64,000 nucleotides of DNA. Origin: Streptomyces sp. CB01249. GTDB taxonomy: Bacteria; Actinomycetota; Actinomycetes; Streptomycetales; Streptomycetaceae. Shown here one piece after another: positions 25,923-32,518 of the stretch. The stretch covers positions 496,341-560,340 of the forward strand of contig NZ_LISW01000003.1 in assembly GCF_001905735.1 (NCBI RefSeq), in the 5' to 3' direction. The notes under the pieces are model-generated. The model saw only the letters and a program-made list of their open reading frames with translations. It had not been told where the DNA came from and did no database searches. The stretch's first letter is position 1, and every line of letters starts with the position of its first letter. A program made the position numbers and the translations under genes.

Positions 25923-27146
25923 ATGTCGCAGAACCACCAGGAGACCGCCTTGCCGAGGTGCCCCGGCTGCGAGGAGCCGCTGGAGCAGGGCGACCTGTTC
26001 TGCGGCGCCTGCGGGTACGACCTGTCGGCCGTGCCCGAGCCGCCCCTCGACCGCCCGACGGTCGCCATCGCCACCCCGGCGGCGGCCGCGGACCCGGCGT
26101 CCGGGGTCCGTTACGACGCACCGGCCGCCTCCGGCGACTTCGAGCTGGCCGCCCCGGGCGCGGCGCCCGATCCCCGGGCGGTCCCGGAGCCCGCGCAGGC
26201 TCCCGCGCCCGCCCCGGCCCCGGCGGCCGGCGGCAAGGTGTGCGTGGCCTGCCGGGCCGGGCGGGTCGACGGCGACGGCTACTGCGAGAACTGCGGCCAC
26301 GCCCAGCCGCGCGAGCGCGACCACATGGAGCAGGAGCTCGGCGCGGTCGCCGCGGTGAGCGACCGGGGGCTGCGCCACCACCGCAACGAGGACTCGTTCG
26401 CGGTGTCCACGACGGCCCTGCCGGACGGCTCCCCGGCCGTCGTGGCGATCGTCTGCGACGGGGTGTCCTCGGCCAGCCGGCCCGACGAGGCGTCGGCGGC
26501 GGCGGCGAGCGCGGCCAACGAGTCCCTGCTGGCGTCGCTGCCGCGCGGCACGCATCCGCAGCAGGCGATGCACGAGGCGATCGTGGCGGCGGCGGAGTCG
26601 GTCAACCGGCTTGCCGAGCAGGCCGGTCAGGAGCGCGAGCAGCACCGCCACCAGAACGCCCCGGCGTGCACCCTGGTCGGCGCGGTCATGGCGGCCGGGC
26701 TGCTCGTCGTCGGCTGGGTCGGCGACAGCCGCGTGTACTGGGTGCCCGAGGACCGCTCCACCGCGCCCGCCCGGCTCACCGAGGACGACTCGTGGGCCGC
26801 GCAGATGGTGGCGACGGGCCTGATGAACGAGGCGGAGGCGTACGCGGACGAGCGCGCCCACGCCATCACGGGCTGGCTCGGCGCGGACGCGTACGAACTG
26901 GAGCCGCACACCGCCTCGTTCAAACCGGACCGGCCTGGCCTGGTGGTGGTCTGCACGGACGGCCTGTGGAACTACGCGGAGTCCGCCGCCGAGATGGCCG
27001 CCGCGGTGCCCGAGGACGCGTACGCCCGCCCGCTGCACGGCGCGCAGGTCCTGGTCGGCCACGCCTTGGACGGCGGCGGCCACGACAACGTAACAGTGGC
27101 GCTGCTGCCGTTCGCCGTGTCACCGCAAGGGGCAGGCTCCGCCTGA
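25923..27146 (+). CDS. PP2C-family protein phosphatase with zinc-ribbon N-terminus
   Basis: The 407-aa protein has two zinc-ribbon-like motifs (CPGCEEPLEQGDLFCGACG near residue 13 and CVACRAGRVDGDGYCENCG near 106) around an Ala/Pro-rich linker. A PP2C catalytic domain follows, with SDRGLRHHRNEDSF, VCDGVSSASRPDEAS, VGDSRVYWV, VCTDGLWNY and GGHDNVTVALLP, so the metal-binding Asp residues are present. The usual DGxGG reads DGVSS. It directly follows the kinase, whose stop overlaps possible GTG starts at 25911 and 25917. It is probably the counter-enzyme to the PknG-like kinase. Confidence 0.88.
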   Translation: MSQNHQETALPRCPGCEEPLEQGDLFCGACGYDLSAVPEPPLDRPTVAIATPAAAADPASGVRYDAPAASGDFELAAPGAAPDPRAVPEPAQAPAPAPAPAAGGKVCVACRAGRVDGDGYCENCGHAQPRERDHMEQELGAVAAVSDRGLRHHRNEDSFAVSTTALPDGSPAVVAIVCDGVSSASRPDEASAAAASAANESLLASLPRGTHPQQAMHEAIVAAAESVNRLAEQAGQEREQHRHQNAPACTLVGAVMAAGLLVVGWVGDSRVYWVPEDRSTAPARLTEDDSWAAQMVATGLMNEAEAYADERAHAITGWLGADAYELEPHTASFKPDRPGLVVVCTDGLWNYAESAAEMAAAVPEDAYARPLHGAQVLVGHALDGGGHDNVTVALLPFAVSPQGAGSA

Positions 27147-27226
27147 TACGGGGTGATTCACCCCTCTACGCCTTTGTCCGTACCGCTGGCTTCATCCGAG
27201 ACGTGGAGCCTCAAGGAGCCGATCAG

Positions 27227-28555
27227 ATGGCCAACTTCTCCAAGTCGAACGTGCCGCAGTTCTCCGTCGAGGTGTACCAGAACGAGTACCTGCCCGAGGG
27301 CGGCCGCGAAGTCAACGGCATCATCACGGTCACCTCGACCGGGGGCGGCACCACCGGGGGTGTACCGCTGCCGGGGCGTGCCACCGGGGCCGCCGTGGTG
27401 ATCATGGTGGACTGCTCGGGTTCGATGGACTACCCGCCGACCAAGATGCGCAACGCCCGCGACGCGACGGCGGCGGCCGTGGACACCCTGCGCGACGGCA
27501 CCTCGTTCGCCGTGGTGGCCGGGACGCACGTGGCCAAGGAGGTCTACCCGGGCAACGGCCGGCTCGCGGTCGCCGACCCGCGGACCCGGGCCGAGGCCAG
27601 GCAGGCGCTGCGTCGGCTGAGCGCGGGCGGCGGTACGGCGATCGGGACCTGGCTGCGGCTGGCGGACCGGCTGCTCGGCGCGGCGGACGTGGACATCCGG
27701 CACGGCATCCTGCTCACCGACGGGCGCAACGAGCACGAGTCGCCCGAGGACCTGCGCGCGGCGCTGGACGCCTGTGCGGGCCGGTTCACCTGTGACGCCC
27801 GCGGGGTCGGCACCGACTGGGAGGTGAAAGAGGTCACAGGGATCGCCTCGGCGCTCCTCGGCACCGCCGACATCGTCGCCGACCCGGCCGGGCTCGCTGC
27901 GGACTTCACGCAGATGATGGAGAACGCCATGGGCAAGGAGGTCGCGGACGTGGCGCTGCGGCTGTGGACCCCGGTCGGCGTGGAGATCCAGTTCGTGAAG
28001 CAGGTGGCGCCGACGGTCGCCGACCTGACCGCCCGGCGCACCGAGGCGGGCCCCCGCGCCGGGGACTACCCGACCGGTTCCTGGGGCGACGAGTCCCGCG
28101 ACTACCACGTGTGCGTCCGGGTGCCGGAGGCCGGCATCGGGCAGGAGATGCTCGCCGCCCGGGTCTCGCTGATCCTTCCGGACCCGTCGGGCGGAGCGCC
28201 GCAGACGCTCTCGCAGGGACTGGTCCGGGCCGTGTGGACGGACGACATGGTGGCGTCGACCTCCATCAATCCGCAGGTGGCGCACTACACGGGCCAGGCC
28301 GAACTGGCACAGGTCATCCAGCAGGGGCTCGATGCCCGCAAGTCGGGAGACTTCGACGGTGCCACGGCCAAACTGGGCCGAGCGGTGCAGTTGGCATCGG
28401 CGTCCGGGAACGAGGACACTGCGAAACTGCTTTCGAAGGTGGTAGACGTGGTCGATGCGGCGACGGGTACTGTGCGACTGAAGGCGAAGGTCGCGGAAGC
28501 GGACGAGATGACTCTCGAGACGCGCTCCACGAAGACGGTCCGCGTCAAGAAATAA
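27227..28555 (+). CDS. VWA-domain protein of the PknG locus
   Basis: The 442-aa protein is cytoplasmic in appearance, with no signal peptide or membrane segment. The VWA domain (about residues 48-230) has an intact MIDAS beginning DCSGSMD, with a distal Thr and an ILLTDGRNEHE segment. A beta-rich C-terminal region and a helical tail follow. It has AAGGAG 8 bases before the ATG. VWA proteins of this kind often act as protein-interaction or chaperone-like partners. A function with the kinase and phosphatase is suggested by operon position only. Confidence 0.85.
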   Translation: MANFSKSNVPQFSVEVYQNEYLPEGGREVNGIITVTSTGGGTTGGVPLPGRATGAAVVIMVDCSGSMDYPPTKMRNARDATAAAVDTLRDGTSFAVVAGTHVAKEVYPGNGRLAVADPRTRAEARQALRRLSAGGGTAIGTWLRLADRLLGAADVDIRHGILLTDGRNEHESPEDLRAALDACAGRFTCDARGVGTDWEVKEVTGIASALLGTADIVADPAGLAADFTQMMENAMGKEVADVALRLWTPVGVEIQFVKQVAPTVADLTARRTEAGPRAGDYPTGSWGDESRDYHVCVRVPEAGIGQEMLAARVSLILPDPSGGAPQTLSQGLVRAVWTDDMVASTSINPQVAHYTGQAELAQVIQQGLDARKSGDFDGATAKLGRAVQLASASGNEDTAKLLSKVVDVVDAATGTVRLKAKVAEADEMTLETRSTKTVRVKK

Positions 28556-28575
28556 CCACATATCCGCAACGATCA

Positions 28576-28606
28576 GCCGCCCGCCGGTTCAGGTCCGCCG
28601 GGCGGC
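28576..28606 (+). terminator. Weak hairpin between the VWA and FHA genes
   Basis: GCCGCCCG (28576-28583) can pair with CGGGCGGC (28599-28606) around a 15-base loop. No T run follows. It may attenuate rather than end transcription, because the FHA gene follows in the same direction. Confidence 0.35.
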
Positions 28607-28661
28607 GGAGCACGCCACATGACGGCCTGCGGGCCGGAGAAGGAAAGGGGGAAGCGCCGAC

Positions 28662-30029
28662 ATGCCGACCTGCCCGAACGGACACCAGTCGGGTTCCGAG
28701 GACTGGTGCGAGGTCTGCGGCCACCGCATGACCGGGGCGGGCGCGCCTGCGGGTGCGGTCCCCCCGCCGCCTCCTCCGCCGCCCGCACACGGTTACGGAT
28801 ATCCCCGGCCGCACGATCCGGACGCGACCGCCCAGGCCGAGCTGTGCCCGCAGTGCCGCACGCCGCGCGAGGCGATGGCGCCGTACTGCGAGGAGTGCCG
28901 CTGGAACTTCCTCACGAACACGGCGACGTCCTACACCCCGCTGGCTCCCCGGCACAACCTCCCGGCCGACCCCGGCCCCGCCGGCAACCGGCCGCAGGGC
29001 TTCCCGGCGCAGCAGCCGCCCGGTCCGCCGCAGTCGCGCGACCCCTTCGACTACCAGAGCTCCCGCCCCTCGCAGGTGAACCGGTCCGCCGAGCCCCTGT
29101 CCACGGGCCCTGGCCCTGGCCACCAGGGCCAGGGCGGCCAGGGCCAGGGGCAGCCGCCCTTCGGCCAGGGTCCGCAGGGCGGCCCGCCGCCGTTCGGCCA
29201 GGGCGGCCCCGGTCAGCAGGGGCCCGGCCCCCAGGGTCCCGGCCCCGGTCCGCAGGGCCCGCAGGGGCCACCGCCTCCGCCCCCGTACCAGCAGGGTCCG
29301 CAGGGCGGCCCGCAGAGCTCGCCGCCGCCGTTCCAGCAGCAGGGCGCGCCGCCCGCCTTCCAGCAGCAGACGGCGCCCCCGCCGGCCCCGCCGCGCACCG
29401 ACGGCGACGACTGGCTGCTGTCCCCGCCCTCGCGGCCCGCGCCCCCGCCGGGCCCGGACCCGCAGCCGCCGTTCCCGGGGCAGCAGGGTCCCGGACAGCC
29501 CGGCCCGGGCCCGCAGCACGGCGGTCCCGGCCAGCACGGCGGTCCCGGTCCGCAGGGCCACGGTCCCGGACAGCACGGCGACCCCGGTCCGCAGCACGGT
29601 CCCGGGCCCGGCCGGCCGCTGTCCAACAACTGGACCGCGTTCATCGCGCCCGACCGTGAGTACTTCCTGGCGATGATGCAGCGCAGCGGCCCCGAGGCGA
29701 CCGGGCTGAATCTGCCCGCGTACTCCCCGGAGCAGCAGCTCGCGCTCACCGGCGGGCAGATCACGATCGGCCGCCGCCGGCACAGCACGGGCGAGTCCCC
29801 GGACATCGACCTGTCGGTGCCGCCGGAGGACCCGGGCGTCTCGCACCAGCACGCCGTGCTGGTGCAGCAGCCGGACGGCAGCTGGGCCGTGGTGGACCAG
29901 AACTCCACCAACGGCACGACGGTCAACGGCTCCGAGGAGCCGATCCAGCCCTACGTCCCCGTGCCGCTCCAGGACGGCGACCAGGTGCACGTCGGGGCGT
30001 GGACGACGATCACGGTCCGCCGGGACTGA
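28662..30029 (+). CDS. FHA-domain protein with zinc ribbons and a Pro/Gln/Gly linker
   Basis: The 455-aa protein begins with two zinc-ribbon-like motifs (CPNGHQSGSEDWCEVCG at 4, CPQCRTPREAMAPYCEEC near 62). A long disordered linker built of QGPGPQGP-like and QHGGPG-like repeats spans about residues 145-320. A canonical FHA phosphothreonine-binding domain closes the protein (about 360-455; TIGRRRHST, DPGVSHQHAVL, DQNSTNGTTVNG). It follows AAAGGGGG. In mycobacteria and corynebacteria the FHA proteins GarA/OdhI are PknG substrates, so this is the best candidate effector of the locus. It is much larger than GarA and lacks its short layout. Confidence 0.88.
   Translation: MPTCPNGHQSGSEDWCEVCGHRMTGAGAPAGAVPPPPPPPPAHGYGYPRPHDPDATAQAELCPQCRTPREAMAPYCEECRWNFLTNTATSYTPLAPRHNLPADPGPAGNRPQGFPAQQPPGPPQSRDPFDYQSSRPSQVNRSAEPLSTGPGPGHQGQGGQGQGQPPFGQGPQGGPPPFGQGGPGQQGPGPQGPGPGPQGPQGPPPPPPYQQGPQGGPQSSPPPFQQQGAPPAFQQQTAPPPAPPRTDGDDWLLSPPSRPAPPPGPDPQPPFPGQQGPGQPGPGPQHGGPGQHGGPGPQGHGPGQHGDPGPQHGPGPGRPLSNNWTAFIAPDREYFLAMMQRSGPEATGLNLPAYSPEQQLALTGGQITIGRRRHSTGESPDIDLSVPPEDPGVSHQHAVLVQQPDGSWAVVDQNSTNGTTVNGSEEPIQPYVPVPLQDGDQVHVGAWTTITVRRD
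29100..29610. repeat. Low-complexity coding repeats in the FHA linker
   Basis: Short degenerate units such as CAGGGCCAGGG, CCGCAGGGC and CAGCACGGCGGTCCCGG recur many times and encode Gly/Gln/Pro/His-rich repeats. The region is prone to length variation between strains. Confidence 0.75.
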
Positions 30030-30045
30030 CCAACCGCGCACGGAA

Positions 30046-30085
30046 GAGCGGCCGGTGAAGGGGGACGCCCCTTCACCGGCCGCTC
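30046..30085 (+). terminator. Strong terminator closing the PknG-locus operon
   Basis: An 18-bp perfect stem (30046-30063 with 30068-30085, starting GAGCGGCCGGTGAAGGGG) closes on a GACG loop, 17 bases after the FHA stop. It is the strongest hairpin in the window and marks the operon end. Confidence 0.85.
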
Positions 30086-30098
30086 CCGTGTGCGGTAG

Positions 30099-30111
30099 TT
30101 CGTACCACGAA
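30099..30111. promoter_or_regulatory. MarR-type operator in the MarR gene promoter
   Basis: TTCGT-acc-ACGAA is a 5+3+5 palindrome 52 bases upstream of the MarR start. The same TTCGT-3-ACGAA pattern occurs at 31825-31839 before the oxidoreductase and globin genes, so one regulator probably recognises both. Confidence 0.6.
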
Positions 30112-30150
30112 TGTCCGGTCCGGGCGGGTCCGTACCGCTCACGCCTGCCA

Positions 30151-30156
30151 TATTCT
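30151..30156 (+). promoter_or_regulatory. Possible -10 element of a leaderless MarR transcript
   Basis: TATTCT lies six bases before the ATG at 30163, which would place the transcription start at the ATG itself. No Shine-Dalgarno sequence is present. The -35 region is not recognisable. Confidence 0.4.
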
Positions 30157-30162
30157 GTTCAC

Positions 30163-30648
30163 ATGCGAAAGGCCGACGAAGGGCAGATGGGGATCGCCAC
30201 CGCATTGGTGCGCTCCGCATTCCTGGTGAACGCCGTGTACGCCGATTCCGGCCGCGAACACGGAATCACCGCCCAGCAGGGCCAGCTGCTCTGCGTGCTG
30301 ATGGTGAAGCCGTACGGCATGCGCGAGCTGGGCGCCGTACTGGGCCTGGCGAAGTCCAGCCTCACCGGCCTCGTGGACCGGTGCGTGCAGCGCGGCCTGG
30401 TGCGCCGGGAGGCCGACCCGGAGGACGGGCGCGCGGTGCGGGTCGCCCCGACCGAGGCCGGGAGCGAGCTCGCCGAGGTGTTCTACGCGGAGACCTGCCG
30501 GCGCGTCGAGGCCCTGGCGGAAGGGCTCGACGCGGCCGACCGCGAGCAGCTGACCGCGCTCCTGGGCCGTCTGGTGCTGGAGAACAAGGTGCCCATGGTC
30601 TTCCGCGAGTCCTGCGAGAACGCCCCGGCGGCCACCCCCGGCTGCTGA
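30163..30648 (+). CDS. MarR-family transcriptional regulator
   Basis: The 161-aa winged-helix regulator is of typical MarR length. The recognition-helix region reads GMRELGAVLGLAKSSLTGLVDRCVQRGLV and the wing is RREADPEDGRAVRVAPTEAG. ATG at 30163 is chosen: upstream codons show no homology, a -10-like TATTCT sits six bases before it, and there is no ribosome-binding site, so the mRNA may be leaderless. The gene is convergent with the FAD oxidoreductase. Matching palindromes at its own promoter and at the oxidoreductase/globin promoter suggest autoregulation and control of those genes. Confidence 0.87.
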   Translation: MRKADEGQMGIATALVRSAFLVNAVYADSGREHGITAQQGQLLCVLMVKPYGMRELGAVLGLAKSSLTGLVDRCVQRGLVRREADPEDGRAVRVAPTEAGSELAEVFYAETCRRVEALAEGLDAADREQLTALLGRLVLENKVPMVFRESCENAPAATPGC

Positions 30649-30671
30649 GGACCGCCCCCGCCACCGGACCG

Positions 30672-31781
30672 TCAGCGCACGATGCCGAAGAGCTCCGCGA
30701 AGCGCCCGGTGAACAGGTCCTTGCCCTTGTACGCGCTGACCTCCTCCGCCGACAGCAGCACCGGCCCGCCCGGCGAGGGGACCTGGCCCACCCCGCCGCC
30801 GGGCCCGAGCGGGAGCAGCGCGGACGGCACCGGGGACGGCAGATAGACGGCCGCCCGCTCCTCGCCGCGCACCTGGGCGAGGATGTTGGCCGCGACCACC
30901 TCGGCGTGCTTCATCGCGTACCCGGCCATCTTGGCCTCGGCCAGGTCGGTGAGGTCGCCGAGGGCGTAGATGTGCTGGTGACCGGTGACGTTGAGCCGTT
31001 CGTCCACCGGGACCCGGCCCTGCGCGTCGCGCTCGGCGACCCGGCCGTCGGCGAGGTAGTCGCCGTTGGAGCGCACCCCGTAGCAGCGGAACCAGATGTC
31101 GGCCTCGATGCGCTCACCGCCGTCGGTGGTCACCGTGAACGGGTCGAGCCGCCCGGGGGCGGGCGCCGGTTCGCCGGTGAGCGCGGTGGAGAGCCGCAGC
31201 TCCACGCCGAGCGCGTCCAGCTGGCGCAGCAGCTCCTCACGGACCTCGGGCAGGAAGCCCGGCAGCAGCTCGTCGGCGGGGTCCGTGATGACCACGTGCT
31301 TCTCGGGCCAGACCGCCTTGATCTCGCCGGAGAGTTCGAGGCCGACCGGTCCGGCGCCGGTGATCAGGACCCGCCCGGCCCCGGCCAGCTCCTGGTGCGC
31401 CTCCCTGATCCGGGCCAGCGCCTCGCCCGCCAGGTCGGTGTCGGCCTTGGCCGGGAAGGGGTAGTCGGACCCGGAGGCGAGCACCAGGTAGTCGGCGTCG
31501 ACGCGCTCGCCGCCGGCCAGGGTGACCCCGCCGGGGTCCACGGCGACGGCCCGCTCGCGGCGGACGGTGCCGCGCTTCAGCAGGGTGTCGTACGGAAAGA
31601 AGATGTTCTCCGCCCAGTCGGGTCGGACCAGTGCCCGCAGGGAGCCCGCCGCGTGGACGAATGCGTCCTTCGGGTCGACCAGCACCACATCGGTTTCCTC
31701 GTCGAGCGCCTTCGCGACGGCGGAGCCGCCGTATCCGCCGCCGATGACGACGACGGTCCGCTTACCTGTTCCGTTTGCCAT
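30672..31781 (-). CDS. FAD-dependent pyridine-nucleotide oxidoreductase (NDH-2/AIF-like)
   Basis: The 369-aa flavoprotein has an N-terminal FAD Rossmann motif (VVVIGGGYGGSAVAKAL) and a second NAD(P)-binding motif (VLITGAGPVGLELSGEI, near residue 140). The late FAD motif is HIYALGDLTDLAE. It lacks the C-terminal membrane segment of true NDH-2 and the CxxC of disulfide reductases. It therefore resembles FSP1/AIF-type quinone or electron-carrier reductases. It shares its promoter region with a divergent globin and carries two MarR-type palindromes upstream. The electron acceptor is unknown. Confidence 0.85.
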   Translation of the reverse strand: MANGTGKRTVVVIGGGYGGSAVAKALDEETDVVLVDPKDAFVHAAGSLRALVRPDWAENIFFPYDTLLKRGTVRRERAVAVDPGGVTLAGGERVDADYLVLASGSDYPFPAKADTDLAGEALARIREAHQELAGAGRVLITGAGPVGLELSGEIKAVWPEKHVVITDPADELLPGFLPEVREELLRQLDALGVELRLSTALTGEPAPAPGRLDPFTVTTDGGERIEADIWFRCYGVRSNGDYLADGRVAERDAQGRVPVDERLNVTGHQHIYALGDLTDLAEAKMAGYAMKHAEVVAANILAQVRGEERAAVYLPSPVPSALLPLGPGGGVGQVPSPGGPVLLSAEEVSAYKGKDLFTGRFAELFGIVR

Positions 31782-31824
31782 GCCGACCCCAGCCCTTGAA
31801 AGCCATTGAATGACACATCATTTC

Positions 31825-31839
31825 GTTCGTTACACGAAC
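31825..31839. promoter_or_regulatory. MarR-type operator 1 in the oxidoreductase/globin promoter region
   Basis: GTTCGT-tac-ACGAAC is a 6+3+6 perfect palindrome, 43 bases upstream of the oxidoreductase start. It matches the TTCGT-3-ACGAA palindrome before the MarR gene. Confidence 0.7.
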
Positions 31840-31845
31840 CATAGT

Positions 31846-31862
31846 AGTTCGCACAACGAACT
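31846..31862. promoter_or_regulatory. MarR-type operator 2 in the same promoter region
   Basis: AGTTCG-cacaa-CGAACT is a 6+5+6 palindrome whose centre lies 22 bases, about two helical turns, from that of operator 1. The outer GTTCG/CGAAC bases are the same as in the first copy. Confidence 0.65.
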
Positions 31863-31941
31863 GACAAGACGGAAAGGACGGGAAACGGAGAGGATCCCCC
31901 GAGCCCGGCCCGCCGCGGCGCGCGTCTGCGACCATGGACGC

Positions 31942-32346
31942 GTGACTGAGATTCCGCGCGACACGGTGCAGGAGCTGACCTTCTACGAGCAGGTCGGCGG
32001 CGAGGAGACCTTCAGGCGCCTGGTCCACCGCTTCTACCAGGGCGTCGCTGAGGACCCGCTGCTGCGGCCGATGTACCCGGAGGAGGACCTCGGTCCTGCC
32101 GAGGAACGGTTCGCGCTGTTCCTCATGCAGTACTGGGGCGGACCGCGCACCTACAGCGACCGGCGCGGGCACCCGCGCCTGCGGATGCGGCACGCGCCCT
32201 TCCGGGTGGACCGCGCCGCGCACGACGCCTGGCTGCACCACATGCGCGTCGCACTGGACGAGCTGGGCCTCGCCCCGGAGCACGAGCGCCAGCTCTGGGA
32301 CTACCTCACCTACGCGGCCGCCTCGATGGTGAACACCGACGGCTGA
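31942..32346 (+). CDS. glbO: Group II truncated haemoglobin
   Basis: The 134-aa haem protein is of the trHbO type. Key positions are visible: Tyr32 (B10) in HRFYQGV, the PMYPEEDL CD region, LMQYWGGP in helix E, His84 (proximal, F8) in RMRHAPFRV, and Trp97 (G8) in DAWLHH. The GTG at 31942 is used because the nearby ATG at 31934 runs into a stop. It is divergent from the FAD oxidoreductase, which could supply electrons for oxygen or NO chemistry; that link is inferred. Confidence 0.92.
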   Translation: MTEIPRDTVQELTFYEQVGGEETFRRLVHRFYQGVAEDPLLRPMYPEEDLGPAEERFALFLMQYWGGPRTYSDRRGHPRLRMRHAPFRVDRAAHDAWLHHMRVALDELGLAPEHERQLWDYLTYAAASMVNTDG

Positions 32347-32518
32347 CCAGTGGTCACCGACCGCCCACATCCGGCCGGAATCCGGTACTCCGCGACCGGA
32401 TAGCGGTCACGAATGCATCAAGTTGTACCCGTAAGCGGTTTCCACGAGCACGGACCGTCTGACAGCATCCAGACAACGCCGGGGGGCGCGCGTGCGGTGA
32501 GTGGTGACTGGGGGGCAA

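Noticed and set aside
29100..29610. Repeat cluster as a regulatory or mobile element
   Set aside because: It is in frame inside the FHA gene and encodes a low-complexity linker.
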